Assembly: GCA_035582835.1 (NCBI GenBank)
Contig: JAYKAV010000112.1
Coordinates: 2,487,304 to 2,551,303, forward strand
Length of the DNA stretch: 64,000 nucleotides
Source of the DNA: Phoebastria nigripes
Lineage: Eukaryota; Chordata; Aves; Procellariiformes; Diomedeidae
Reading direction: 5' to 3'
Shown: one piece after another, positions 35,641 to 47,413 of the stretch
Position numbering within the stretch: position 1 is the stretch's first letter
How the letters are laid out: every line of letters begins with the position of its first letter
Notes under the pieces: generated by a model
What the model saw: the letters and a program-made list of their open reading frames with translations, nothing else
The model's database searches: none
Told to the model about the DNA's origin: nothing
Translations under genes and position numbers: made by a program

Positions 35641-38600
35641 GATGAGCCTGGCATCTTAGAAGCATAGCATCTGAATACTAAACACTGCACCTTTTGGATA
35701 GCTGTTAATGCACAAACCAGCGGCAGTTGGGCCCCAGTTTGCATCAGTGCTTCAGTTTACANGTCCTAGCCACTCTCCTGCTCTCTGTGGTGTAGATATG
35801 TAGCTCCACCAGCTTCCCCAAAGTCATTCTCTTCTCTCTGATTTGAAAGTCAGGATGTCATCATCTGCAAAATTTACCTGTAACAGAAAACCCAGGCAGC
35901 CACAAAAGCAAATATTGCTACAAATTGTGCACTGGTATCAGTGTATTTCTGATCAGATCACTTTGCACCACTGATACCGACAGAGTTTGCTGGTTTTCAC
36001 CAGAACAGGAGCTGGTGTGCTGTGCGTGTACAGACTATGTACTGCCCAGACATGGCAGCCTCCTCTTCCTACTGGGAAGACCTAGAGTCAAACCCATAAA
36101 TTTTTACTTTGGATGATGCCAATCAAACCTAGATAACATAGGTGCCATTGTGTTATAATGAAATCTAGACTGGTTGAAATGAACCTGGGAATCCCCAGGA
36201 CTGGGGAGGCTGTATGTATACTGCATAGCTATATGTATGAAAGGAGGTGGACAGCCTTGGTCTTGCAACTACTTTCATGAAAATGCTTATGGGAGAAGAA
36301 TGAAGATACATCCTCAGAACAGAGAAGCCAGCAAGTGCTTATATTCGGTTGACTAAATGCAGGGGTCAGTTACTAATTACCCTGCTTGTTTGATCGGTAC
36401 TGTGTATGCAGGGACTGTGCACCAGCTGCGCTGCTATGAAAGTTTGGAGTTTTCTTTCAGGCCTGCACTTGGAGAAGAGGGCCATCGTGTGAGGCCATTG
36501 CACTGGCTGTCTGGAAGCAAGTCTCTTTAAACAGCTCTTGCATAGTCTTGGAGGTTAGAACTGCCAGAATAGTGCCAGACAAGACATGAGGCTTTCCCTC
36601 TGCAAATTAAAGAATTATAGAGGACTGAGTTGCTTCTCTGCTGTCGTTTTCCTGCATTTCTGCAGATTATTCTTTTTTTTTTTCATTAGTGATAGCATAA
36701 CTATTTCCCAGAAAAGGCTGTTACCTGTTTATGTAGCTGTGAGGTGCTGGACTAGCTGCTGGCTGTGCACTTAGTCCATTATAGAGATACCTGGAGGGCA
36801 AGGTGAGTCCTGCTGACATTACATTTTTCTTTCAAAATCAATTACAGTCACAAAAGAAATGAAGAAAGGAAAAAAATTATAAGTATAATGTTAAAGCAGT
36901 GGCTGTTAATGGTGCTTTACCAAAAGTGAGAGAGATTCTGCTTGTAATTCATTCAGCCCAGGAGGATGCTGCAGCTGTACAGAGGCACCAGAAATGCTCC
37001 GTGCCTGGGTCCTCCCCATCCCAAATACACATGTATCTGCCAAACCAGGCTCTTCTGATATAGCATAAAGCTGCTGTCTGCCGCTTTCAGTTGCTTATGT
37101 AGATCATTTTGATGACAAGGCCACAGTCTGTGCAGCCATAGTCTGTGGTAGCAGTCCAGGCTCGGTGGAAGGAGTCGTTCAAGGTGACACCAAGTGTGTC
37201 TGGGGAGAAATACTTCCTAGAGTCCTTGGGAATCTGGACAATGCTGGGTTGTACTAGCTGCTCCCTGGCAAACCAATAGAGAAGCACAGGGCAGAAAGAT
37301 AGAGCTACCTTCCTCCAGTCATTTGTAAATGCCCCTGCTTGCTTGCACTTCCAGGAGCTGCAGCCCACTGTCTCCCTCTGTGGACAGTGTCTACTGCAGG
37401 GCTGATGAGTTTGCACTTCTAATGTGTTTTTTTTTTNAAAAAAGGACCTCATTTACTGTGGAGCCAGGAGTGTTATTTCGGAACAGCTCACAATGACACT
37501 GTAGGGATGGCAGTATAGACTGAAATGTGTATTTGCAGACCTTTCTGATGCCACAGGGAAAAATTACTCAGTTCACATGGTTTGAATTAGATCAGAATTG
37601 AAACAGTTTATTGATTTATTAATGACATATCATTGACTCACAATCCATGAACCATATATGCAGAATCAATATTGGTAATGTAACAGATAAACCAAAAAAC
37701 TAGACAGTTACAAAATGTTAATAAACACCTACAAATTTCTAAATGCTGTTCTATAGCTGATCCCGGGAAGTTCTGATCTCACACATGCGTGCATGCGAAA
37801 GGTGCGGCTACTCTGGCTGCATGTCACCCCTGCTGCTCCCAACACCCCACAGACCTCCATGATGGTGAGGAAGCCCCCGTGGGTCCACAGGCACACCCTG
37901 AGGTGTGGGTCCCTCCGCACAGCACCCACACAGTCACCCCCTCTGGGTGCTGTCTGCATCCCCGTCCCCTGTCCCCCAGGGAGGCTGCCTGGGCAGGGGC
38001 TGTGGAGCTGCGGGGCCACCAAGGTTTTCACTGATGCTCTGTTCCCACCCCAAGCACTCTCTCCACTGATACAAGTATTTTATGCTTCCTTTATACTCAT
38101 TTTCAGGCTGACTTCTTTGTTTCAAAAGTGTCTGTGCAACTCCCTGGTTATCATTTAATCCAGCAGACAGTCATTTTTCTCTTTAGCGCGATGGGCTCCG
38201 TACAGTTAGGGTGTTAGACCCACACACACACGTGTGCACACATGCGTCATTTACTGTCACATTTCTGTCTTACCTGCTGTTGTTGTCCAGGCCATTTGCC
38301 ATGGGAAAAGGGGGCCATGTGGGCACGATCATGCCTGATGGCATAAGTTGTCTTTCCCTTCTGAGCAAAACAAAAGTTTGAAGATTCAATGATTATGCAA
38401 TAGTAAATGCTGGCAATGTGCTTTTTTCACTATGATATCTATTTTACAAATATTTTTCGCCTGGAACTAAACTGAATAATTCACGCTTGAATAGCCTGTT
38501 TTAGCTGTGTTGCTGCCTTCTGAATTTTTTCAGTTCCATTTTTCAGAGACATTTTGGAAATACATAAAAGTCATTTTGCAGTTAGAGCATTTGGATTCTA

Positions 38601-40090
38601 AATGTTAACATTTAAATAAATCAGTTGAAAACTTTTTTATTCTGAACAGAAAACGAGCCCAGACTTTTACCTGAATCAAAACTTGCAGCTGAAAATGTTA
38701 CCTCTAAATTGAATCTGAAAACTGAACAGCCTTTTGTTTCAGTAGTTGAGAGGACTTTTGCTATGACTTACAATAGTTTTCGTTTTCCACTGAGAATGCG
38801 TTTGTACTGGTTTGTTTTGACTCACTGCTGTATCTAGTTAGTATTTCAAAGCAAAGCAACCTCTTCTGTGGTTTTCTTCCTGTCGTCCCTGTTACCACCA
38901 AGGGCAGGGGACTGACAGAAGCCTTTCAGCCAGCCCCAATTACAGTCAGACATGCCGTGTGGGACTCACCTGACCAGATGTCCAGATTTACACTGTAGAC
39001 TTTCATGTCCTGGGCTTACCATCAGCAGAGAGAAGCAGGCTTTTCTATGTGTGATTTAATTCATCTTAACATGGATGTTTAAAATAAATCAGAGGAACCA
39101 AGCCCCAGTGACTCTAAACTGAGCCTGGGAAGACATGGTCACGTGTGGACATCGACACCGCAGGCTTTAAAAAGTTAGGTGAGGTGACCCCAACCTGCAG
39201 TGTCAACCCACTGCAGCTCACATAAATTAGCGACATGGTGGAAGGAAGGAACAGAGGATTTAACAGATAAAAAGAAAGTCTCAGTGGTGCTCCAGAGGTG
39301 AGCAGGGTCGATCTGAACACCAGAGGAATGTAAGCAACGTTCAGACTAATCCATCCACTACCATCCCTTGATATCACATAAATAAGAGTGTAAGTCACAG
39401 AAGTCTCAGTGACTTTACCGGGAAAGATACGGTCTGTCCTCCTACTGCTAAATTCACTACTGTAGACTTCTTTATCTCTGTCCTTCGGAAGATGTGTGTC
39501 TTATACCAATCATTAGGTTAAACATTTAAAGAGTCACCACCTTTTAAAACAGAGCCAGTTATTTTTGTTGCCTAAATAGGGATGGGGATCTTGTAAATTG
39601 CTAGGCTCTTGTTTTCATAGTTTGAGTGTACTGGAGCACAGCAAAGATGTTGTGTAAATCAGAGATGAGATTGAATGCTCCTTTGTAATGCATGGAAAGA
39701 AATCACATGGGCTTCAACGGGAGCTTCAATCTGGAGATGGATACTGGCAATTTTATATAGCCAGTAGTTCATATCAATTTCTAAAAGACAAGGATTACAT
39801 TTCATGTCTGAAACATATTGCACACAACATAAGGTAACTCTTCCAGACCTTCTTGTGAAGGGTAAAGGTAAATTCACTACTGCACTAGGGATTGGTGGCT
39901 ATCCGGTACCTGTGGTCATGACCTGATGACATTTGATGAGAACAGAGGGCAGACCCAGCTACTCAGTGATTCTTCAGGCATTACTGCTAAACATCACATA
40001 CTCAAATTTTCATGCTTCATCTGGAAGCAAGTATAACATCACTGCCAATGCATTTTGTGGGTGTTGTAGACTATTGAGGAAATGAGCATC

Positions 40091-40119
40091 ATTTTATATA
40101 TATTTATTTTATATATATT
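40091..40119. repeat. AT-rich 14-bp direct repeat
   Basis: ATTTTATATATATT occurs at 40091-40104 and again at 40106-40119, forming a short (TA)-rich low-complexity patch. Confidence 0.85.
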
Positions 40120-40834
40120 ACATACATATTTAAGCACAAGAAGGGGGATTAGTAATATAGCATAAGGTGGTTCCTTAGTTAGGTGGGTGCGAGCAAGCAT
40201 GATGGGTGATGCTTACCTCATTTTAGATGCCTACTAGTTGTCTACATCAGAGCTAGCCATCTCAGCTGCCTTTATCATCAACATAGAGAATACATCATTT
40301 AGGGCATGATTTCACCTGGCCTACTTTAAACACCTTCCTCAGGATAAGAGTGGTAGGGCCTTAGAAATGTCTGTATCTTTATCTTGTAAGTGGTAGTTCA
40401 GGTGTGGGCACTTACATTGTAAATATAGATTTGATCAGGAGAACACCTTTGGTCATGTGAATACCCCCTGAGAGTGTGCGTTTAGGAAAAAAGAAGATAA
40501 ATCAATATGGGGAAGGGGAGATGCTACTGTAGAAAGTATTCTCGGAAGACTTCGGGGAGAGTAAAGGCAATATCACTGTGTAAAGTTGAGTGAAGGATTG
40601 ATGTGATCTTCATATCAATACATAAGAAGAAATGAACAAGAATATGGAAGCAGTCTTCTTGGCATCAAATGTGAGTAAGACCAAAAAAAAATCTCTACTT
40701 CTGGTGTCAAATACAATGAGGAACTGGATAAGGCTGAGAAAAAAATTATTCAAGAGACTGAAGCAAAGGCCTGTTAGGGTGAGATTTAAAAAAAAGAAGT
40801 GCACAGTAATATGGCATATGACAAAAAGTTTGTC

Positions 40835-41160
40835 ACAAAGGAGATCAAAAAGTGACTTGATTGCAATATTTAAGACCCACCCCAGGCAGAAAAATGTTAT
40901 GTATGAAAAGATTCCTTAATCTAATAAAGAGTGACAAGTACTAGTAGCTGAAAGCTGGTATCAGACACATTTAAGTAAGAAGTCAGGTGCAAACTTTTAA
41001 TCGTGAGATGAAATTACCAAAAGAAATGGTGGACCCTTTCAGACTAGCAGATCAAGCCCTTTCTGTTTGGAAGAAATAGTTTAGTTAAATACAGACTGTA
41101 GTGTTCAATTTGGGGACAAAGGGATGGGATATAACAGCCTTCTCTCCAAGACAGAGCAAG
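40835..41160 (+). mobile_element. Very old CR1 fragment, plus strand
   Basis: The order of blocks matches the carboxyl-terminal ORF2 and 3' part of an ancient amniote CR1: GTGACTTGATTGCAATATTTAAG (40851-40873), CTAATAAAGAGTGACAAGTACTAG (about 40921), AGCTGGTATCAGACACATTTAAG (about 40953), GCAAACTTTTAATCGTGAG (about 40989), ACCAAAAGAAATGGTGGACCC (41017-41037) and a TCAAGCCCTTTCTGTTTGG segment. The 'greater than half identical' impression comes from remembered turtle/crocodile copies and is unmeasured. The frame is destroyed, so the insertion probably predates modern bird orders. Confidence 0.6.
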
Positions 41161-42203
41161 TCTAGTGGCACCTCCAGGCTCTAAAAAGTCTGAAGATCCT
41201 TGGAGAACAAAGTCAAGTTATATTAATTTACAAACAGTTTTCAGCTTCTCTTGGGAAGCCTGAGAGGAGAAAAAAAGGTTTTGCAAGTAGAAAAACATCA
41301 CTATTTGCGAAGTAAGAATTACTACAGTTCACCTACACATCTGCAAGAGAGAAAGAAGCAGGAAAATGGTGCGTATACGGACTGCAGATCATGACATTCA
41401 GCAGGAAAATGGTTCACAGCTAAAAAATTTACTCCTGAATTTCACTTTTGATGGTGTATTATGCAAAGGAATATTAAGAAGACAATGATCATTTAGAAAG
41501 ATTAAGATATTCATGGTAATGACTTTACAAGCTATAATTTAAGGAATAAAAAAGGCTCCAAGTTTTCTGTGTTGCTTTTTTTTTAAGCCATAATGAAATG
41601 TAAAATTAAAGGAGCCCTCATTTTTTTAGATTGTTCTGCTCTTCAATATAAAATTATTGTTCCTTTTCTGGGGAATAAGAACACACTCTCTGTTTGTCAG
41701 CCTGCTTTCGTGGGTGCCGTTCAGAACTTGTCACTAACAATACCTGCGTTNCTTCTTATTTGCCTTATCTCGCTATATGTAAGCCTTTCTTTGCTAGGTC
41801 CATTTGCCACTTTGCAGCTTATTTGGGTCTTTAAGATGTGGGGTGAGAGAGACCTAAAACTGAAAATTGTACCTTGGCAAACCCATTTGTTCTTATGGAG
41901 GTGCAAAAATGAAGGTACACAGAGAAAACTAGCTAAAGCAAAGTGAAAAAAACTAATGTTATAAGCACAGAAGCACTGTAACAAGTTTTCATTGCAAACT
42001 GCTTGTTCACCCGAGAATTCTAATTGTCAACAGAAGGGGATACGCACTAAAAGTAGGGGAAATTAGTTAGTAGGACTGTAACTCAATAACTCAGCTGCAA
42101 GTTGTGCCCAATTCCTAGGTACAAGAGTTTACTCTATCCAGCACTATTCTCAGGGGAAGGGTGTGATCCAGCTCTTTCCGCTTTTCTGCCCTCTTTTCAT
42201 AGC
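41161..42203. other. Single-copy spacer
   Basis: Nothing specific is recognised. A 117-codon plus frame at 41593-41946 and an 87-codon minus frame overlap each other and look like chance. Confidence 0.5.
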
Positions 42204-42812
42204 ACCACAGAATCACAGAATAATTTAGGTTGGAGGGAACTCTTGGTGGTCATCTAGTCTAATATCTCACTCAAAGCAGGTCCAGTCAGACCATATTGTT
42301 CAGGGTTGTGTCCAGCTGCAGTTTGAATGTCACCAGGGATGGAAATTCAACAACATCTCTAGGCAACTTCTTTCAAAATTTAGCTACCTTTTCCTTTAAA
42401 ATTTTCCCCTACATCTGGAATTTCCTATGTTTCAACTTGTGTCCATGGCCTTTTGTCCTATCCCTGTGCATCTCTGAGAAGAATCTGGCTCAACCTTCTC
42501 TACACCTTCCTAGTAGGTCAGTAAAAACAGTAATAAGTTCCCCTGAAACAGTTTCTTTTCCAGGATGAACAGGCCTCTCTCCCTCAGCCTCTTCTCATTT
42601 GTTCGTGCTCCAGCCTCTGACCATTTTGGTGGCCTCCACTGCATTTGTCCCAGTACGCCAAAGTCTTTCATGCACAGGGGAGCCCCAAACTGCACAAAGT
42701 TCTCCAGATGTGGTCTCACAAGTGCTGAAGAGAGGTGAAGGATCACTTTCCTCANCCTGCTGGCTAATTGTATTGCTAACACAGCCCAGTATGTGGTTAG
42801 CCTTCATCTAGC
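42204..42812 (-). mobile_element. Older CR1, 3' half, interrupted by a second CR1
   Basis: The plus strand starts with CACAGAATCACAGAAT (3' tail, reverse complement), then AATTTAGGTTGGAGGG and the ORF2 carboxyl-terminal region. On the minus strand the frame at 42782-42510 still shows [14 protein letters not shown] and an RLRERGLFILEKK segment. It breaks off near 42812 at a point that corresponds to the middle of the reverse-transcriptase tail; the matching upstream part resumes at about 43406. Several frame breaks make it clearly older than the inserted copy. Confidence 0.88.
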
Positions 42813-42821
42813 ATAGCTAGC

Positions 42822-43405
42822 CGGCACAGCATAGTTAGCTGGTTGAGGGAGGTGATTGTGCCACTCTACACTGCACTGGTGCAGCCCCAACCTCGAGTAC
42901 TGTGTGCAGTTTTGGGCACCTTGATATAAGAAGGATATCAAACTATTAGAGTGTGTCCAGAGGAGGGCGACCAAGATGGTGAAAGGTCTCGAGGGCAAGA
43001 CTTATGAGGAGTGGCTGAGATCACTTGGTTTGTTCAGCTTAGAGAAGAGAAGGGGTGACCTCGTTGCAGTCTACAACTTCCTCAAGAGAGGCAGTGGAGA
43101 GGGAGGTGCTGATCTCCTCTCTGTGGTGACCAGTGATAGGACACATGGAAATAGTATGAAGCTGGGTCAGGGGAAGTTCAGATTGGACATTAGGAAAATG
43201 TTCTTCACTGGGATGGTTCTCAATCACTGGAACAGGCTTCCCAGGGAAGTGGTCATGGCATCAAGACTGTCAGAGTTCAAGGAGCATCTGGATGATGCTC
43301 TTAGTCAGATGGTTTAGTTTTAGGTAGTCCTGCAAGGAGCAGGGAGTTGGACTCGATGATCCTTATGGTTCCCTTCCAACTCAAGATATTCTATGATTCT
43401 ATGAT
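42822..43405 (+). mobile_element. Younger CR1 inserted inside the older CR1
   Basis: It is a plus-strand, 5'-truncated CR1 of about 584 bp. It begins near 42822 (GGGAGGTGATTGTGCC is clear from 42847) and ends at about 43405 with GGACTCGATGATCC, then TTCTATGATTCTATGA. Its orientation is opposite to the host element, which continues on both sides. No clear target duplication is visible. About 10-20 bases at the left junction (42812-42835) are ambiguous and may be filler or diverged CR1. Confidence 0.9.
42976..43317 (+). pseudogene. CR1 ORF2 C-terminal fragment within the nested copy
   Basis: The frame gives 113 codons from an internal ATG to the ORF2 stop at 43315-43317. It carries the [21 protein letters not shown] segment (residues 5-25), a [23 protein letters not shown] segment (about residues 51-73) and the [12 protein letters not shown] block (about residues 81-92). 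The catalytic core and endonuclease were never copied in, because of 5' truncation. It has no function of its own; it shows only that this copy is moderately young. Confidence 0.88.
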
Positions 43406-44150
43406 CTCTGCACACTGCTGACTTGTGGTCAACTTCTTGTCCAGCACGACCCTCAAGTCCTTCTTTGCAAAACTGCCTTCTGGCCAGTTGCCCCAAGCCT
43501 ATATTGATACATGGGACTAGTCACCCCCAGGTGCAAGACTTTGCATTTCCCTTGTGAGTTTCCTATTAGCCCATATCTCCAGTATGTCAACGTGCTTGCA
43601 AATAGCAGCCCTGCCCTCCAGCATACCAATCACTCCACCCAATTTAGCACTGTACACAAACAGCTGAGAGGGCATGCTGTCCCACTGTGCAGATCTCAAA
43701 TAAAGACTTAAAAGGGCATTGGGCAAGTGCTGATTCCTGAAAGACATCGCTAGTAGCTAGTGATGAGTTGGATTTTCTGTTGCTGATCACAATCCTTTGA
43801 GCTCGGTGGCCCAGTCTTCCATATATCTTATAGTCCACTGATCCAAATGACGTCTTACCAATTTGGCTGTAAAAATACTAGTCAAAGACCTTGCCATGGT
43901 CAACATAAATGATATCTACTGCTTTCCTGTTGCCCATGGCTCAGAAGGCAACCAGGTTGTTCAGGCATGGTTTGCCCTGGCTTTTCCAGGTCACCTTCTT
44001 GCCTTCCATGTGCTTGGAAATGGCTTCCAGGAGGATTTGCTCCACCACCTTCCCAGGAACTAAGGTGAGGCTGACATGTTGTTCTTCTTGCAAATGACTG
44101 TGACAGTTGACTTTTTCCAGTCATCAGGAATCTTGCCACATAGGTGACCA
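43406..44150 (-). mobile_element. Older CR1, upstream half, right of the nested insertion
   Basis: This continues the minus-strand CR1 that was broken at 42812: GTGGTCAACTTCTTGTCCAGC and ACCCTCAAGTCCTTC are the expected next blocks. Farther right are the reverse complements of the reverse-transcriptase core: CACTGTACACAAACAGC, CAATCCTTTGAGCTCGGTGGCCCAG (about 43791), CAACATAAATGATATCTACTG (about 43900), GAAGGCAACCAGGTTG, and TTTTCCAGTCATCAGG (about 44113). The frame is broken repeatedly. The 5' end is vague and falls between 44135 and 44190. Confidence 0.85.
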
Positions 44151-44208
44151 GCTTTAACTTAGTTTAGGAAAAGAGGTAGTGAAAGTCTTGGCTCATTTTT
44201 TTGTAGGG

Positions 44209-44233
44209 TTTTGTTTTATTTTGTTTTGTTTTC
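44209..44233. repeat. Short (TTTTG)n simple repeat
   Basis: TTTTG/TTTTA units directly right of the older CR1. They may mark its insertion edge or be unrelated. Confidence 0.75.
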
Positions 44234-44957
44234 AAAAGCGTCTGTTCGTTCTTAGTTCTTACAGTTTGGTTTTCTCAATTCACTGAAGTTACTTCTTGCT
44301 AATCCAGCTTCCAAAACATTGAGAAAAGCAAGGAATGACCAGGGATGCTCATTCTACATTAAAGAAGGTGACATTCTGGGGACATGCACAAAAAAAATTC
44401 TGAAGATTTAACCTTAAAAGCAGTGGACAAGACATTTTAAACATGAAGTACCATTTAAAAATCAAATAGAAAAAAAAGTAAAATCTGGAGATAACTGTGG
44501 ATTCCTTCTCTTTTTTTTCATCTTACAAAATATCAGTCACGAAATTTCTGGCAACTATAGGAGAATAAGAAAAAGCTTCTTTTATGTCCTCGGAAACTGT
44601 CCTATTCCCTTCATTTCTCTTAGCAGCATATAAACTTACTGGTGCTTTAACATCAAGGTACATAAAGGCAAATACCTTTCTGAGTAAAATCCTTTCATTA
44701 TTTTTCTTTGTATAAATGATTCATGTTCCCTTATAAACCATGACTGTAGAACTTTGGTTCTTTCAAAACTTTTTAATAGACTTAACTCCAAGGCATGGAG
44801 ACTGGGTTAGTGAGACTCATAACTAGCACTAGCGTGTTTGTCATCATGATTTGTCACTGCATCAGGTGAAAACTTTGAAGTTAATTGGTTCATATTTAAA
44901 CCAGGCTTTGAAAATGCAAAGCTCAATGCTGTTTTTTTCCATAATGAGGTCCATTTC

Positions 44958-45047
44958 TTATACTGACTGATAAGCAGTCAGTATAAAATGATGGGCTCTT
45001 AAATCTATGGGAATTGTACTTAATGAGAATGACTCTGATTCTCATTA
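44958..45047. repeat. Two adjacent perfect hairpins, possible ancient palindromic repeat
   Basis: Hairpin 1 has an 11-bp perfect stem, TTATACTGACT (44958-44968) with AGTCAGTATAA (44976-44986), and a 7-base loop. Hairpin 2 has a 10-bp perfect stem, TAATGAGAAT (45021-45030) with ATTCTCATTA (45038-45047), and also a 7-base loop. The following TTCAGTGGGAAAACTTTCACT and TTTTAATGGGAACAAG words (about 45054-45092) resemble an old reptile/bird repeat family that I recall only loosely. Repeat ancestry is therefore a guess; the hairpins themselves are certain. Confidence 0.55.
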
Positions 45048-47371
45048 TATTGATTTCAGTGGGAAAACTTTCACTCATTTTAATGGGAACAAGACCGACC
45101 CTTGCTGAGGATTTGGAGCCAGTCCAGTAAAGACCGTAAGTATATGAAAGGGAGGTACAACTGCACATTAACTTCACTGCTTAGGCTCCTGTTATCAGAC
45201 TGTGCTGTCTGTGAATGGTTCTGCCTGAGCACATGGGAGGAGCTGGGTACCTGAGACTGCCACACATCTGGAAAGCCTTCGAGCACAAATGTTTGCCTAA
45301 ACTTCACATTTTGGACCCTAGGTAAGGTTTATTAAGCTCTGTTCTCATTGAGTCCAGAGCCCAAATTTCTTCCTAAGAGCCCGCTGCTACCAGCAGTTCT
45401 GTAAAGAACTGGGCAAGACACATTGCTTTCNGTGGCAGGGGCTACAGATCCCCTTTCCTACCATAGCCAAGCAGTTAAAGCAATTAATTATGAAGCGGAA
45501 AACCCAAGTTCAGTGCCTCACTCAAGCATGTCCTGTCCACTGGGCCACAGGCCAAAATATACAATGAGATTTCTCAAATCTTCCATGGATTATTTGTAAC
45601 TATGAAGTGAATAGTACAAGATTAATGAGGGAGGGGTGGCAAAACAAAACACAAATCATTGTAAGATAGTCTTTATTAATGCTGTTTTTCTGTTCCCCAN
45701 TATTTTAAAATAAAACCTGCCTTGTAGTTAAGAAGACAAGTTTGAAAGGACAAAACAACATGTTCTTAAAAGTTGTCATTTCCCAGAATTATGATAATGA
45801 GAGAAGTACAAAACTGCAAGATAAAAAGTGCACCCTAATAGTGCTTTAATTTCTCCAATTCTCCTGCTAGTTCTCAGATATATTTCGAAGGAAGTCACTG
45901 CTCTGAAGCACTCTGACACTTTGGGAAGGATTTCATGACCCAGTCATAGGTCTTTAGTGTCACTTAGGTACCATGGGATAACCCCCTTGTCCTCCAGCTG
46001 CCACTCCAAAGGCAAAGCATCTCCTCTGTTAGTTCTGCCCATCCTGCACAGATGTCACAGCTATATCAGGGTGTCTCAAATGGCCTGCTGGAGGCCAGGC
46101 ATGATAAGGCAGGTAGGCAACTAAATCCCACCCTCTATTGCTGTCAGGTTGTCTAAGCATGTTCAAAGGTCCATCAGGAATCGTAGCTATGGCTGCGTGG
46201 AAAGCTATCAAAGCTGTGGTGCTGCATGTCCTCATAAGTTCTTGAGCCTCTCCAAGGAAAGGAGTATGCATAGTGCAGTGCTGTGCAGAGATGTCAGCAC
46301 AGGTCTCAAACCCATTGTGGCTGCACTAGCGTGCTGCTATGCTTCAAAGCCAGTTAGCGGGGCTTCGTCAAGCCACATGTATCCAGATGGTTTTCCCCAT
46401 GCTTCCCTCAAATCTTCCTTCACATAACCTGTGACTTAGCCTCAAATGTGACTACTTACAATGCTTGTAAGGTATTATAAAATTACTGTTTTGAAGTGCA
46501 TTCCAGTGCATTATTTCCATCAAAGTAATTTGCTGCTAAGATTACGACTGCCTTTCTACCACGAGAAGAACAAAATTTATGAGATGTAAAGAGAACATGC
46601 AAATTGTATATGATTCAATGAAGCTTCTGCTTTAAATGAAATATACAAATAAGCTTTGAAAAAGCTTGTTTTGGATGCAGGTCTGAATTATCTTTCCCCT
46701 ACTCTGCATCTATTCTGCATTTCTCTGAAGATTGAGTTTCTTTTTAAGGGTTTCCTTCTCTGACTTGTATCATTGCACTTACCTGGAACATCTGTCCTTT
46801 TCAAGAGTGAAGGGAATTAAGTGAACAAAGACTTTCAGCAGCAAGTAGCTGGGATGGGTAGGAACNTAATCTATTCACAAGATACTACTTTTTTTTTTTT
46901 CCCCAGGTGACTATAACTAGTCAATGTAGCTGTGCCAGCATTTACTTTAGGTGCCAATTCACATTTGCTAATACACGTCTAGTTATAATCAGTTTTTATC
47001 GTACTGGTAGGTCTCAAGAGTTCTACATTTCTGCAATGAGAATACATGAAGAGACATTTGCTGCCTTACTGTAAGCACTCACAATAACTGGATAAAAAGA
47101 AGTCTAAATAATTGTCTACATTTTGGTGAGAAGACCTTCAGAGAAAGAAGTGGCCTGCATTTTTTCTCATCATCCTGAGACTCTGTCTTTGCTGAAGCCT
47201 CTAGAAATACACTCAACAGTGGAGCACCCTAACCTCAGTGCTTGTGAATAACTTGATAATTCCCCACACACTGGTGTGCCTTTTGAATTTGGCCTTTTGA
47301 TCCTTCATGACACCATTTGAATAAGTTAACTAGGAATCAGTTTTAAAGAGTATTTATTTAGTTCCATATTC

Positions 47372-47413
47372 TTTTTTTTCTTTTTTTTTTTTTTTTTTTT
47401 TTTNTTTTTTTTT
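47372..47413. repeat. Poly-T tract
   Basis: There are about 40 T residues, broken by a C at 47380 and an N at 47404. As a poly-A on the minus strand it could be the tail of a retroposed copy, but no polyadenylation signal or body adjoins it and I found no flanking duplication. Confidence 0.85.

Larger units (their letters stand above)
32401..40830. other. Single-copy non-coding DNA, no gene recognised
   Basis: Frames are short. The longest is a 121-codon minus frame at 37087-37452 and a 121-codon plus frame in a GC-rich block (37750-38050). The GC-rich block has CCCCAGGG/CTGTCC words and resembles the one at 23.5 kb in style. Candidate conserved stretches lie at 35195-35640 and 38360-38720. 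A CA-rich spot with an E-box CACGTG lies at 38221-38245. Confidence 0.45.

Noticed and set aside
47372..47413. Tail of a processed retrogene
   Set aside because: No coding body, polyadenylation signal or flanking duplication near the poly-T.
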